Notes: a model not told the origin generated them from the letters alone. A stretch of DNA of 56,002 nt from CAZGUG01 sp964529035 (GCA_964529035.1 CAZGUG010000004.1:1-56002); one strand, 5' to 3'. Counted from the first letter of the stretch, positions 42,619 through 51,979 are shown. Translations and numbers: made by a program.

Positions 42619-42716
42619 TAGTAAATTCCACTCCCAACTTTTTTCGCCTGTAACCCGCCTGTAACCATATTATTTACACGGTTTTAAAAAATATTTGAAA
42701 TAAAAAATTACAAGTT

Positions 42717-42746
42717 TTGACTTGTGCCGCCAAAATAAGTTATTAT
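42717..42746 (+). promoter_or_regulatory. Probable promoter of degS-degU
   Basis: TTGACT (42717-42722), 18-base spacer, TATTAT (42741-42746), about 80 bases before the degS start. Confidence 0.5.
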
Positions 42747-42828
42747 TAAATAGAATGATTATACCGATAAATAGTATGTAAGGTCTTTTTTGCCTTTATA
42801 CTGTTTATGTGAAAAGGAGGCTTTCCCT

Positions 42829-43956
42829 TTGGCCGATTTCGACATCAAAATACTGGATAAGATACTATCGGAAACAATTGAAAAAATCCAGCAGGGCAAA
42901 GAAGAAGTGGATGAAATAAGCGAGCAGGTAAGCAGCGAATGCGAAAAGCTTCGGGACGACCTTGCGGATATCAGCGAGAAAGTAAGGCTAATAATCGAGA
43001 AGGTGGACAGCTTCCAGTACAAGGAGCAGCTTGCCAGGTATGACTTGTTTCTGACCAACAAGGAATACATGAAGCACGGCGAAGAAGACATGAAAAAGGC
43101 GTACAACGTGGCACTGGACCTTCAGCAGAGGTACAGGGAGCTTCAGCAGGAGGAAAGGCTGCTGCGCCAGGAAAGAGACAAGCTTACAAGAAGGTACAAA
43201 ACACTTTCCAACACCGCCGAAAGGGCAAGGTATTTGTCCGGCCAGATTACAGAGGTGATAAGCTACCTGGCAACAAGCCTGCAGGGCATGTCCGGCTACA
43301 TAAAAAAGATACAGAACAAGGAAGAAATGGTCATGGCTATTATAAAGGCCCAGGAAGAGGAAAGAAAGTCGATGGCAAGGGAAATCCACGACGGCCCGGC
43401 CCAGGCCATTTCAAACGTGGTGATACGGGCGGAGATATGCAAACAGCTGGGGCTGGACAACACAAAACTGCTGGAGGAACTGGAGGGGCTGGTCAAGACC
43501 GCCAACACCAGCCTCGAGGATATACGAAGAATAATATTCGATTTAAGACCGATGCACCTGGACGACCTCGGCCTTATCTATGCGGTCATTAAATACTGTG
43601 AAGAGTTTGAGAAACAGACCGGAATAAAGGTTGATGTGAACCATTCCAACTGCGACAAGCGTTTTGACAATACCTTTGAAATATCCATATACAGAATAAT
43701 CCAGGAGATACTCAATAATTCGCGCAAACACTCCCAGGCGGAAAGAATAACCATAGATTTTGTAATGACACCCCTGGTAATTAAGATATCGGCGGAGGAT
43801 GACGGGATAGGCTTTGACCCGGAAGAAATCGACTATACCAAGCACTTCGGGCTTAAGGGCATCCGGGAAAGGGTGAACCTTATGGACGGAACCGTTGACA
43901 TAAATTCCGCCAAGGGTAAAGGCACCACATTCTACATAGAGATACCTTTAAACTGA
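42829..43956 (+). CDS. degS: Cytoplasmic sensor histidine kinase, DegS-like
   Basis: 375 aa, close to DegS length. The first ~170 residues are a long coiled coil (DegS sensor, PF05384 type), with no membrane span. HisKA_3 box EEERKSMAREIHDGPAQA near residue 185 holds the phosphorylated His; the HATPase domain follows (DDGIGFDPEE near 320, GLKGIRERV near 340). Start TTG 42829, AAGGAGG eight bases upstream. Pairs with the response regulator 82 bp downstream. Confidence 0.9.
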   Translation: MADFDIKILDKILSETIEKIQQGKEEVDEISEQVSSECEKLRDDLADISEKVRLIIEKVDSFQYKEQLARYDLFLTNKEYMKHGEEDMKKAYNVALDLQQRYRELQQEERLLRQERDKLTRRYKTLSNTAERARYLSGQITEVISYLATSLQGMSGYIKKIQNKEEMVMAIIKAQEEERKSMAREIHDGPAQAISNVVIRAEICKQLGLDNTKLLEELEGLVKTANTSLEDIRRIIFDLRPMHLDDLGLIYAVIKYCEEFEKQTGIKVDVNHSNCDKRFDNTFEISIYRIIQEILNNSRKHSQAERITIDFVMTPLVIKISAEDDGIGFDPEEIDYTKHFGLKGIRERVNLMDGTVDINSAKGKGTTFYIEIPLN

Positions 43957-44038
43957 ACCCAGTCCCGGTTTGTGCCAGCCGTTTTAAACCGGAAAGAGTG
44001 ATTACCGGCCCTTACATAAAGGGCGAAGGAGGGGTAAT

Positions 44039-44683
44039 ATGGCTGAAATCAGACTCATGGTGGTTGACGACCACGAGATTGTCAGGCAGGGCCTAGTCAA
44101 GCTAATCGAGATGAACGAGGAATTTAAAGTGGTGGCGGAGGGCTCAAACGGGCGGGAAGCAATTAAGCTTATGCAGCTGCACCGGCCGGATATTGTGCTT
44201 ATGGACCTCAACATGCCGGATATGGACGGAGTGGAAGCCTGCAGGGTAATAACAGAAAACGGCATCGGGCCAAAAGTTATCGCCCTTACCGTGTGCGAAG
44301 AGATTGACATAATAACCGATGCCCTGGCTGCCGGGGCCAAGGGTTACATACTTAAGAACACAAACCTTGAAAACCTGACCAGGATAATCAGGGACGTTCA
44401 CGAAGGCAAGGCCTATATAGACCCGTCGGTGGCCACAGGCCTTATAGACCGGTACAACACCTATGCCCGCCAGGCTGAAGAAAAAAGCAGCAGCCCCCTT
44501 TCGGAAAGGGAGGTGGAGGTGCTGGAACTGATTTCCAATGGCAGGACCAACCGGGAAATAGCGGCGGAGCTTTTCATCAGCGAGAAAACCGTGAAAAACC
44601 ATGTTACCAATATACTTAGAAAGCTGGACGTTTCGGACAGGACCGAAGCCTGTGTTACCGCAATAAAGAAACAGTATATATGA
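44039..44683 (+). CDS. degU: NarL/DegU-type response regulator
   Basis: 214 aa. Receiver: VVDDHEIVR near residue 8, phosphoacceptor Asp in VLMDLNMPDMDG near 56, GAKGYILKN near 104. LuxR-type DNA-binding domain with LSEREVEVLELISNGRTNREIA near 150. ATG 44039 with GGAGGGG. The Tad pilus locus starts 190 bp downstream behind a terminator, so control of motility or adhesion is a reasonable guess. Confidence 0.92.
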   Translation: MAEIRLMVVDDHEIVRQGLVKLIEMNEEFKVVAEGSNGREAIKLMQLHRPDIVLMDLNMPDMDGVEACRVITENGIGPKVIALTVCEEIDIITDALAAGAKGYILKNTNLENLTRIIRDVHEGKAYIDPSVATGLIDRYNTYARQAEEKSSSPLSEREVEVLELISNGRTNREIAAELFISEKTVKNHVTNILRKLDVSDRTEACVTAIKKQYI

Positions 44684-44713
44684 TGTCCGCTACCTACAAT
44701 TTTTGGGTTACGT

Positions 44714-44743
44714 ACCCGTCCCATGGGACGGGTCCTATTTTTT
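44714..44743 (+). terminator. Terminator after degU
   Basis: Perfect 20-base palindrome ACCCGTCCCA/TGGGACGGGT (44714-44733) followed by CCTATTTTTT. Separates degSU from the pilus locus. Confidence 0.8.
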
Positions 44744-44752
44744 CATGGGTAT

Positions 44753-44828
44753 ATCGGCCCACCGGGAAAATAGTCCCAAATACTTCCAAAATAGGTCGAA
44801 AGGACGATGTCAGCGCACCTTCGCCGAT
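44753..44828 (+). other. Possible structured leader of the pilin gene
   Basis: ATCGGC (44753-44758) can pair with GCCGAT (44823-44828). The 64 bases inside can form GGGA-6-TCCC and GTC-GAAAG-GAC hairpins. The conserved core of c-di-GMP riboswitches is not there. I see no convincing promoter between 44744 and 44875. Confidence 0.3.
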
Positions 44829-44875
44829 GGTATCATATAAATTACCAAATAAACACGAAGGGAGTGCATGGTGAC

Positions 44876-45061
44876 ATGTTGAGAACCATAAAGAATTTTC
44901 TGGCGGACGAAAGGGGCCAGGCATCAACCGAGTACGCGGTGATAATCGGAGTAATAGCCCTCGCTCTTATTGGAGTATTGGTAATATTCAGAGGACAGCT
45001 ACAAAGTATATTTACTAGTGCCGGTGAGGAACTAATTGATAATGCGGTTCCAACCCCGTAA
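44876..45061 (+). CDS. flp: Flp/Fap-type major pilin (Tad pilus)
   Basis: 61 aa. A short basic leader, then the class III prepilin site RG|QASTEY (cleavage after Gly, conserved Glu+5 and Tyr+6) and a hydrophobic helix VIIGVIALALIGVLVIF. ATG 44876 with GGGAGTG. A strong terminator right after it should give far more pilin mRNA than the assembly genes downstream. Confidence 0.92.
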   Translation: MLRTIKNFLADERGQASTEYAVIIGVIALALIGVLVIFRGQLQSIFTSAGEELIDNAVPTP

Positions 45062-45072
45062 TAATTCCCCTT

Positions 45073-45104
45073 GTCCTGCTGAGCCAGACGGCAGGACTTT
45101 TTTT
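45073..45104 (+). terminator. Terminator between flp and the pilus assembly genes
   Basis: Stem GTCCTGC/GCAGGAC (45073-45079 and 45091-45097), 11-base loop, then seven T. Read-through or a second promoter must supply the rest of the locus. Confidence 0.85.
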
Positions 45105-45126
45105 CTAAAAACCAGGAGGGATGTTT

Positions 45127-45627
45127 ATGAAGTACATTCTCCTTTTTTCCATACTTATACTATGCACGGTAACCGATATAAAGGAAAGAAAAATCCACAA
45201 CCCGGTACTGCTGGTAGGCCTTATTATGGCCCTTATGCTCAATACTTACGAAGCGGGCCTTGACGGGGCCCTTGAAACCCTCAAGGGCCTTGCAGTGGGA
45301 ACCGCAGTGTTTTTTGTGCCCTATCTATTGGGCTGGCTGGGTGCCGGGGATGCCAAGCTTACCGGCGTAATAGGTGCCTTTTTCGGCTGGCGGTTCGTTA
45401 TATACGCCGTCCTCTGCACTGCGGTGGCCGGCGGGATTATCTCGGTCTATTTCCTCATAAAAAACAAAAGGGCGGCATCCCTTTTCCAAAACCTTCGCAT
45501 GTTCTTTTTAACCCGCTCTTCCTATTACCTTCGCGAACACGATGAAACTTGCACCTTCCCCTATGCCGCCGCCATTATGCTGGGCACCGGCGCTGCCATG
45601 GGACTGCAGGTGATGGGCTGTGTTTAA
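45127..45627 (+). CDS. tadV: Prepilin peptidase, TadV/CpaA type (A24)
   Basis: 166 aa, hydrophobic, without the N-terminal methylase domain. Catalytic Asp residues in TDIKERKIHNP near 16 and LGAGDAKLTG near 76 (GxGD). Cleaves the Flp, TadE and TadG leaders at the membrane. ATG 45127 lies six bases after GGAGGG; the earlier ATG touches the site. Overlaps tadE by 8 bp. Confidence 0.9.
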   Translation: MKYILLFSILILCTVTDIKERKIHNPVLLVGLIMALMLNTYEAGLDGALETLKGLAVGTAVFFVPYLLGWLGAGDAKLTGVIGAFFGWRFVIYAVLCTAVAGGIISVYFLIKNKRAASLFQNLRMFFLTRSSYYLREHDETCTFPYAAAIMLGTGAAMGLQVMGCV

Positions 45628-46012
45628 AAGATTTCTGAGAAACAGCCAAGGTCAGTCCATTGTGGAGTTTTCAATATCGCTGCCGATACTTCTGCTAATA
45701 ATAGCCGGTATATTGGAATTTTCGAGGCTAGGCGGCACCCTGCTCATGGTGAACTACGGTGCCCGTGAAGGGGCACGGGTGGCAGCGCTGGGTGCCAACG
45801 ACAGCACAATAGTACAGCAGGTAAAGGAATCAACCCTGCTGCTTGACGACAGCAAGCTGGTGGTTGAAATCCTGCCGGAGACGGTAAGGGTAAGCAGCGA
45901 AAACGTTTCTGTTACCGTAAAGTATCCGGTGGATATCAATATTCCGGTAATAAACAAAATAACCGGCACCCCCAGATGGGTGACGGGAAACCTTACCATG
46001 CGGGTGGAGTAA
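45620..46012 (+). CDS. tadE: TadE-like pseudopilin
   Basis: 130 aa. N-terminal SQGQSIVEFSISLPILLLI has the Gly cleavage site and Glu+5, then one hydrophobic helix and a beta-rich domain. Minor pilin of the Tad system. Start GTG 45620 inside the end of the peptidase gene, so it is coupled. Confidence 0.85.
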   Translation: MFKRFLRNSQGQSIVEFSISLPILLLIIAGILEFSRLGGTLLMVNYGAREGARVAALGANDSTIVQQVKESTLLLDDSKLVVEILPETVRVSSENVSVTVKYPVDINIPVINKITGTPRWVTGNLTMRVE

Positions 46013-46030
46013 AATAGGGAGGGATGACAA

Positions 46031-46954
46031 ATGCCAAAATTTCTCAGGAAAGAAGACGGGGTGGCCCTTGTACTTTTTGCCATTCTGCTGCCGGTTATAC
46101 TGGGCTGCACCGCATTGGTGGTGGACTTCGGAATCCAGTACGGAAGCAAGGTAAGGCTGCAGAACATCGCGCAGGCCGCCGCCCTGGCCGCCGCCCAGGA
46201 TGCGGGTGATAGCACTTCCCTTGCATACAACAAAGCCTGCGAATACCTCAGCCTGAACGGGGTTGAGGAGGATGAGGCACAGATAGACATTTCCCAGTCA
46301 GAACCCAGCGCCAGTATTACCATAACAAGGGAAGCCGACTATTATTTTGGCCGTATACTGGGTTTTCGGACAGCCGATGTTTCTGCCAGGGCCAAGGCGG
46401 TAAGCGTGGGCCTATCGTCTTTTACAGGGGCTGCTCCACTGGGAGTCCTGTTCGATGATTTCGTCTACGGCCAAAAGTATACACTAAAATGCGGAGCTCC
46501 ACCCGAGATAGGGGCGGGTAATTTCGGCGCCCTGAGACTGAGCGGTTCCGGAGCCACATCCTATGAGGATGACCTGAAACACGGATACCCGGGAAAGCTG
46601 GAAGTGGGCGATATTGTAGAAACCAAGCCCGGCAACATGTCCGGCCCCACCGAGCGGGCGATAGACTACCGGTTTGCCCAGGACACCCGGGTACCGCCGA
46701 ATACCTTCGACGACTTTGACCGGGACGCACCGCAGATACTTTACGTACCGGTAATAGAACCCTATGAGACCAATGGAAACCACATACACTCGGTGCGGAT
46801 ACTTGGCTTTGCCGCATTCTTTGTCACCGGCGTGCCGGGCAGCGGTGACGAGAGCATAATAGAAGGTTATTTTGTCAAGACGGTAAAAAGCGGTACCGGG
46901 GGTGAAAGCCAGGCAAGCTACGGTGTTGTCACCTGCAAATTAGTGGATTTTTAA
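46031..46954 (+). CDS. tadG: TadG-like pilus protein
   Basis: 307 aa with the PF13400-type start: EDGVALVLFAILLPVILGC, then VVDFGIQYGSKVRLQN and a run of Ala (AQAAALAAAQDAG), and a large, probably exported domain. It anchors or initiates the pilus. ATG 46031 with GGGAGGGATGAC upstream. Confidence 0.85.
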   Translation: MPKFLRKEDGVALVLFAILLPVILGCTALVVDFGIQYGSKVRLQNIAQAAALAAAQDAGDSTSLAYNKACEYLSLNGVEEDEAQIDISQSEPSASITITREADYYFGRILGFRTADVSARAKAVSVGLSSFTGAAPLGVLFDDFVYGQKYTLKCGAPPEIGAGNFGALRLSGSGATSYEDDLKHGYPGKLEVGDIVETKPGNMSGPTERAIDYRFAQDTRVPPNTFDDFDRDAPQILYVPVIEPYETNGNHIHSVRILGFAAFFVTGVPGSGDESIIEGYFVKTVKSGTGGESQASYGVVTCKLVDF

Positions 46955-46967
46955 AGGGGGTTCTTAG

Positions 46968-47708
46968 GTGAGCAAGAAAATAATTCTTCTGACATTGTTA
47001 CTGACCATTATTACATCCGCCGCAGTGTATCTTTACCTGGAAAACTATAAAGCTTCCATAAACAACAGGGAATACGTGCAGGTGGTTGTTACAAACCAGA
47101 CCATACCCAACCGCGAAAGGATTACCCAGGATATGCTTAAAACTGTCACAGTTGACAAGGAATACGTTCATCCCAACGCCTTCAGGAACGCAAAGGACGT
47201 TGTGGGCGGCATATCCACCACCAGGATAGCCAAGGGGGACGATGTGTTAAGGGATTACGTGGCATCCCCCAATGATATAGAAAAGGGCCTGGCCTTTGTT
47301 GTGCCCGAGGATATGAGGGCAATAACCGTACCGGTGAATGAAATCTCCGCCCTTAACTACATGGTAAGGCCGGGGGACATGGTAGACGTTATAGTCACCA
47401 TTACACTTCAGCATCAGCAGCCGGACGGGTTAACCAAAAGCTTTGAGCAGAGCAACTATGTACTGCAGAAGGTATTCGTGCTGGCTACCAACGACAACCT
47501 GGGCTATGACAACGGTTTTGTCAACCAGGACGGGAGCAGAAAAAATACGGTAACGCTGGCGGTATATCCGGACCATGCGCTGACACTGGCGCTGGCCGCC
47601 GATTACGGAACAATCAGGCTGCTGCTTAGGAACCCGGCGGACGACAGGGTTACTTCGATAAGACCCGCCCTGCTTGAAAACTTTGTCCGGGAGGATGGGA
47701 TCAGATGA
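46968..47708 (+). CDS. cpaB: Flp pilus assembly protein CpaB/RcpC (SAF domain)
   Basis: 246 aa: one N-terminal span (IILLTLLLTIITSAAVYLYL), then the SAF domain (about 40-110; RERITQDMLKTVTVDKEYVHP) and the RcpC domain (VDVIVTI near 140). Exported, cell-wall side. Starts with GTG 46968, AAAGGGGG upstream. Overlaps cpaE by 4 bp (ATGA). Confidence 0.87.
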   Translation: MSKKIILLTLLLTIITSAAVYLYLENYKASINNREYVQVVVTNQTIPNRERITQDMLKTVTVDKEYVHPNAFRNAKDVVGGISTTRIAKGDDVLRDYVASPNDIEKGLAFVVPEDMRAITVPVNEISALNYMVRPGDMVDVIVTITLQHQQPDGLTKSFEQSNYVLQKVFVLATNDNLGYDNGFVNQDGSRKNTVTLAVYPDHALTLALAADYGTIRLLLRNPADDRVTSIRPALLENFVREDGIR

Positions 47709-48877
47709 GCATCAGAGTGCTGATAGTCGATGATGTTTCCGAAACCTGCAGCAACATTTCCAAGCTCCTGTCCTTTGACAAGGAAATTGTAATAGTAGGA
47801 ACCGCATACAACGGTAAGGAAGCACTGGAGTTCTGCCAAAAAAACAGGCCGGATATTGTGCTTATGGATATTAACATGCCGGTTATGGACGGGATAGAGG
47901 CCACTGAAAAGATTGCCGTACGCTACCCGGAAATATCCATTATAATGATAACCGTCCAGGGCGAGCTGGAATACATAAAAAAAGCCATGGTTGCCGGGGC
48001 CAGGGACTACCTGGTCAAGCCCTTCACGGCGGACCAGCTGATAAACTCGGTGAAAAAGGTCCATCAGTTAGAAAGCAGAAAGATTAAGAAAAAGCTGCCC
48101 GCCGTTGTTTCATCCAAGCCCAAGGTATTGTCGGTATACAGCCCGAAGGGGGGCATCGGAACCTCAACCATAGCCGTCAACACAGCGGTAATGCTGCAGC
48201 AGTTGACCGGCAAAAAAACCGTGCTGCTTGACCTTGACCTGCAGTCAAGCGATATAGCGGTCATGATGGATTTAAACCTGGGAAAGACCATAAGCGATAT
48301 AGTCCAGGACATCGGACACCTGGACTGGGAAATACTGAACGAGTATTTGTACAAGCACAGCTCCGGCGTGGACGTGCTGCTTGCACCGCCGGAGCCGCAG
48401 TATGCCGAACTGGTTAAACCGGAATACGCGGAAAAGATTATAAAGATATTAAAGCAGCACTATGACTTCATAGTTATCGACACTTCCTGTATTCTGGATG
48501 CCTTCAACCTGTCGGTGCTAAGCACATCGGACGAGATACTGCTGGTGCTTGCCCTTGAGCTGCCCACCGTCCGGAGGGTGAAAAAGATAAGCGAGCTGTT
48601 AAAGGAGCTGGGCGTATCAAACAACATACGTTACGTGCTCAACCGTTCTTCCGACGAAATCGGGCTCAACAGGAAGGAAGTGGAAAAGCATCTCAATATA
48701 ACCATCGACAATCATATTTCTTCCAACGGCAAGGTAGCAATCAGCGCGCTCAACAGGGGTACGCCCTTTGTCATAGGCAGCCATACCGCCAAGATAAGCG
48801 ACGATATTAAAAAACTTGCGCTGAACTGTGCAGGGGGCGGACAGGCCAAAAAGAAAAAACGAATCTTTTCATTCTAA
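47705..48877 (+). CDS. cpaE: CpaE/TadZ: receiver domain fused to MinD-like ATPase
   Basis: 390 aa. Residues 1-120 form a full receiver with the acidic pair D9-D10, phosphoacceptor D55 (VLMDINMP) and Lys in YLVKPF near 105. Residues ~135-390 are a MinD/ParA-type ATPase with deviant Walker A SPKGGIGTSTIAVN, which keeps the signature Lys but has Thr for the second Lys, as is common in TadZ. Places the pilus machine in the cell. The intact receiver means it could be phosphorylated; in many TadZ proteins this domain is degenerate. Confidence 0.87.
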   Translation: MSIRVLIVDDVSETCSNISKLLSFDKEIVIVGTAYNGKEALEFCQKNRPDIVLMDINMPVMDGIEATEKIAVRYPEISIIMITVQGELEYIKKAMVAGARDYLVKPFTADQLINSVKKVHQLESRKIKKKLPAVVSSKPKVLSVYSPKGGIGTSTIAVNTAVMLQQLTGKKTVLLDLDLQSSDIAVMMDLNLGKTISDIVQDIGHLDWEILNEYLYKHSSGVDVLLAPPEPQYAELVKPEYAEKIIKILKQHYDFIVIDTSCILDAFNLSVLSTSDEILLVLALELPTVRRVKKISELLKELGVSNNIRYVLNRSSDEIGLNRKEVEKHLNITIDNHISSNGKVAISALNRGTPFVIGSHTAKISDDIKKLALNCAGGGQAKKKKRIFSF

Positions 48878-48903
48878 CGTTACAGGTTATGGAGGGGTTG
48901 TAA

Positions 48904-50256
48904 ATGTCACTTCTGGAAATGCTTGAAAACAAAAAGAAGAATACCGAGGATAATGGTGGCGGCAGGGTTATTAAGATTGACAATACCGACAGGTATAACG
49001 ATCTGAAAACCACCATTCACAAGCTGCTTGTCAAAAAACTGGAGCAGGAAAACAAGCTGTCCGGCGTCAACGAGAAGGACATGAAGAAAGAGATAAGAAG
49101 CTTTGCCGACGAGTACTTCCAGAACAGTGCCCCCCATATTCCCCGCAGTGACAGAAATGCCATAATCGAATACCTGACAGACGAAATATGCGGCTACGGG
49201 CCGATCACCGAATTTCTCAAACAAACCGACATAGAGGAAATAATGGTGAACGGCCCCTACCAGATATATATAGAGCAAAAGGGAAAGGGAAATATACTGA
49301 CCGGCAAGAAATTCCGGGACAAAGAGCATGTGATGCATGTCATCGAGAAGATTATAAGCCCCCTGGGCAAGCGGGTGGACGAAACCAAGCCCTATACCAA
49401 CGCAAGGCTGCCCGACGGCTCCAGGGTACATGTCATTGTACCGCCGGTGGCACCCAAGGGGCCTTACATATCCATAAGGAAGTTTGAAACCGACCCCTTT
49501 ACGATAAACGACCTGATAAACTTCAACACGCTTACCCCGGAGATGGCAAGGTTCCTGGAAGCCTGTGTGAAAGCACGTATAAATATTATGGTTTCGGGTG
49601 GTACTTCATCAGGAAAGACCACCATCCTAAACTGCCTTACTTCATTTATCAGCAATAATGAAAGAATACTGGTGATTGAGGATTCCATGGAACTGCAGCC
49701 GAGGGGGAACCACGTTTTAAGGCTGGAAGCAAGGGATGCAAACATAGAGGGCAAGGGCCAGTTTACCATAAGGCAGGCGGTAATCGAAGCCCTGCGTATG
49801 AACCCCACCCGGCTTATTATAGGAGAGATACGCGGCGCCGAGTGCTTCGATTTTCTGCGTGCCAGCAATACCGGTCACCGCGGCAGCATAAGCACCGCCC
49901 ATGCCAATTCTCCCCGGGACCTTTTGCACGCGCTTGAAACCATGACAATGATGTCCAATATTGACATACCCCTCATTGCAATACGGCGGTATATCGCCAA
50001 TACCGTAGACCTTGTCGTACAGCAACAGCACATGGAAGACAACACCAGGAAAATGGTGAGCATTACTGAAGTGTGCGGTATGGAGGGCGATGTTATCCAG
50101 CTTCAGGAGCTGTTCAGGTACGAGCAGCAGGGCATTGAACACGGCGGCAGGGTCATGGGCAAATTTTTATGCACCGGGGTAAAGCCAACCTTTATGGGCA
50201 GAATCAGGGCGGCGGGCATACCCATGCCGGACAGTATTTTTACGCGGCCCGACTGA
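48904..50256 (+). CDS. tadA: Secretion ATPase TadA/CpaF
   Basis: 450 aa. The N-terminal domain is followed by EIMVNGPYQIYIE near 115, Walker A VSGGTSSGKTTILN near 233, the Asp box VIEDSMELQP near 258, Walker B RLIIGEIRGAECFDFLRA near 302 and STAHANS near 330. Hexameric motor for pilus assembly. ATG 48904 with GGAGGGG. Confidence 0.94.
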   Translation: MSLLEMLENKKKNTEDNGGGRVIKIDNTDRYNDLKTTIHKLLVKKLEQENKLSGVNEKDMKKEIRSFADEYFQNSAPHIPRSDRNAIIEYLTDEICGYGPITEFLKQTDIEEIMVNGPYQIYIEQKGKGNILTGKKFRDKEHVMHVIEKIISPLGKRVDETKPYTNARLPDGSRVHVIVPPVAPKGPYISIRKFETDPFTINDLINFNTLTPEMARFLEACVKARINIMVSGGTSSGKTTILNCLTSFISNNERILVIEDSMELQPRGNHVLRLEARDANIEGKGQFTIRQAVIEALRMNPTRLIIGEIRGAECFDFLRASNTGHRGSISTAHANSPRDLLHALETMTMMSNIDIPLIAIRRYIANTVDLVVQQQHMEDNTRKMVSITEVCGMEGDVIQLQELFRYEQQGIEHGGRVMGKFLCTGVKPTFMGRIRAAGIPMPDSIFTRPD

Positions 50257-50304
50257 TAAGCTAAACGATAAACCAGTCCCCCTGTTTGTGTGGAGGTGTA
50301 TGGA

Positions 50305-51014
50305 ATGGATAAATTATTGCTGACAGTACTGATATTTATAACCATATATCTGAACAGCCTTATACTCTTTAAAGCGCTGTACAGAAAACAGCTCAAACAA
50401 AACACAAGAATCGGCAGGTATCTTACGGCGGACGCCCTGGGGGAGCACAGGGAAAAATCCGTGTTCTCAATGCTTTCGATGGTGAGAAGACTCGGCAGGT
50501 CGCTTTTGAAAGAGGACCGGTCCGCAAAACTGGAGCTGCAGCTTTTAAGGGCGGGAATCCTTTTAAAGAGCGAGGAGTACATTATATTGGTATACCTGTC
50601 GGTACTGGTTCCGCCGGTATTCATATACCTTTTGACCGGCAACATATTTGCAGCCGTCATAACGGCCCTTGCCGGGCTGATTATGCCCAAACAGATACTT
50701 AACGCCGCCATCAAAAAAAGGCTAAACAAATTCAACCAGCAGCTGCCGGATGCCATAAACGTAATGATATATTCGCTGAAATCGGGTTTAAGCCTTATAC
50801 AGGCACTGGAAAGCGTGGCAAACGAAATGGCCGACCCGATCAAGAGCGAATTCAGAAGAACGGTAAACGAGATAAAGGTATTGAGCCGTCCCAAGGAGGA
50901 TGCGCTGGAAAATATGAGCCGGCGTGTCAACAGTGAAGACCTTGACCTGGTGGTCACGGCAATAGCCATCCAGTCCCAGGTGGGCGGAAACCTGGCGGAG
51001 GTGCTGGAAAATAT
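50305..51014 (+). CDS. tadB: Pilus assembly membrane protein TadB (3' end in gap)
   Basis: At least 236 aa. An N-terminal span, two further spans near residues 95-130, then the type II secretion F domain (QQLPDAINVMIYSLKSGLSL, QVGGNLAEVLEN). It breaks off exactly where TadB proteins continue for ~70 more residues with two spans. Start ATG 50305 with GGAGG eight bases upstream. The open frame that continues through the N into the next gene is an accident of the 100-base filler. Confidence 0.85.
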
Positions 51015-51114
51015 NNNNNNNNNNNNNNNNNNNNNNNNNNNNNNNNNNNNNNNNNNNNNNNNNNNNNNNNNNNNNNNNNNNNNNNNNNNNNNNNNNNNNN
51101 NNNNNNNNNNNNNN
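51015..51114. other. Assembly gap (100 N) between tadB and tadC
   Basis: Exactly 100 N. It must really contain the end of tadB (about 70 codons) and the start of tadC, so the true length is probably 250-400 bases. Confidence 0.9.
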
Positions 51115-51954
51115 GTAGGCAGGAACCGTGAACGCTCGGCAAAAAGGATAGCAAAATACATTAAAAAAAGACAAGAGACCGCCCTTGACATGGAGCTAAA
51201 CCGGTCGCTGTCCGACAGGGTTTTTATGCCCTTTTATAGGAGACTGTCCAACAGCGTTTCCAGGATGGTGCCCCGGAACCGGCTGGAGACCCTTGACGCC
51301 AAGCTGTTTCACGGCGGGCTCAAGATGCGGCCCCAGGAGTTTCTGACTCTGCAGTTTATCTGCATGGCGGTTTTACCGGTGTTAATTGCCTTCGCCCTTT
51401 ACCGGTCCGGCAAGGACGCAGTTGAAATCACCGCCCTTTTTTTGCTGTTCGCAGCGGTGGGCTACCTGCTGCCCAAGTACTATCTTATCTCCAAAATAAA
51501 CAAAAGAAAAAACCAGATGCGCCGCGAGCTTCCCGGGATGATTGATTTGCTTACCGTCAGTATGGAAGCGGGCCTCAGCTTTGATATGGCGCTGACCAAA
51601 ATAGTGGCAAAGTCCAGCGGGCTGCTTACCGAACAGCTGGAGCTTGCCATGAACAGAATAAAACGGGGCATCCCCAGGAGCCAGGCGCTTAGAGAAATGG
51701 CACAAAAGGCGGACGTGGAAGAGCTGGCAAATTTTATACTGGCGGTGCTGCAGGCTGAAAAGCTGGGCATAAGCATGAGCAATATACTGAAGGTGCAGGC
51801 CGCCCAGATGCGCGAGCGAAAAAAGCAGTGGGCCAAGGAAAAGGGAGGAAAGGCTGCGGTAAAGATTATAATACCGCTGGTGATATTCATACTCCCGGTA
51901 CTGTTTGCGGTGCTGCTGGGACCCCTTATTTTGAGCGCAAGGGAATACTTTTAG
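51115..51954 (+). CDS. tadC: Pilus assembly membrane protein TadC (5' end in gap)
   Basis: 280 codons remain. Spans near the middle (FICMAVLPVLIAFALY, ALFLLFAAVGYLLPKYYLI), an F domain with RRELPGMIDLLTVSMEAGLSFD, and a C-terminal span (IIIPLVIFILPVLFAVLLGP). The start codon and first span lie in the gap. Partner of TadB in the inner-membrane platform. Confidence 0.87.
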   Translation, partial: VGRNRERSAKRIAKYIKKRQETALDMELNRSLSDRVFMPFYRRLSNSVSRMVPRNRLETLDAKLFHGGLKMRPQEFLTLQFICMAVLPVLIAFALYRSGKDAVEITALFLLFAAVGYLLPKYYLISKINKRKNQMRRELPGMIDLLTVSMEAGLSFDMALTKIVAKSSGLLTEQLELAMNRIKRGIPRSQALREMAQKADVEELANFILAVLQAEKLGISMSNILKVQAAQMRERKKQWAKEKGGKAAVKIIIPLVIFILPVLFAVLLGPLILSAREYF

Positions 51955-51979
51955 TCAAGGGTGCATAGGAGGTAAAAGT

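Noticed and set aside
44714..44733. Perfect 20-bp palindrome as an operator
   Set aside because: It is followed by a T run and sits just after degU, so a terminator is the simpler reading.
44744..44875. c-di-GMP riboswitch before flp
   Set aside because: The GAAAGG word and the GCCGAT end are suggestive, but the conserved GEMM core with its paired loops is missing.
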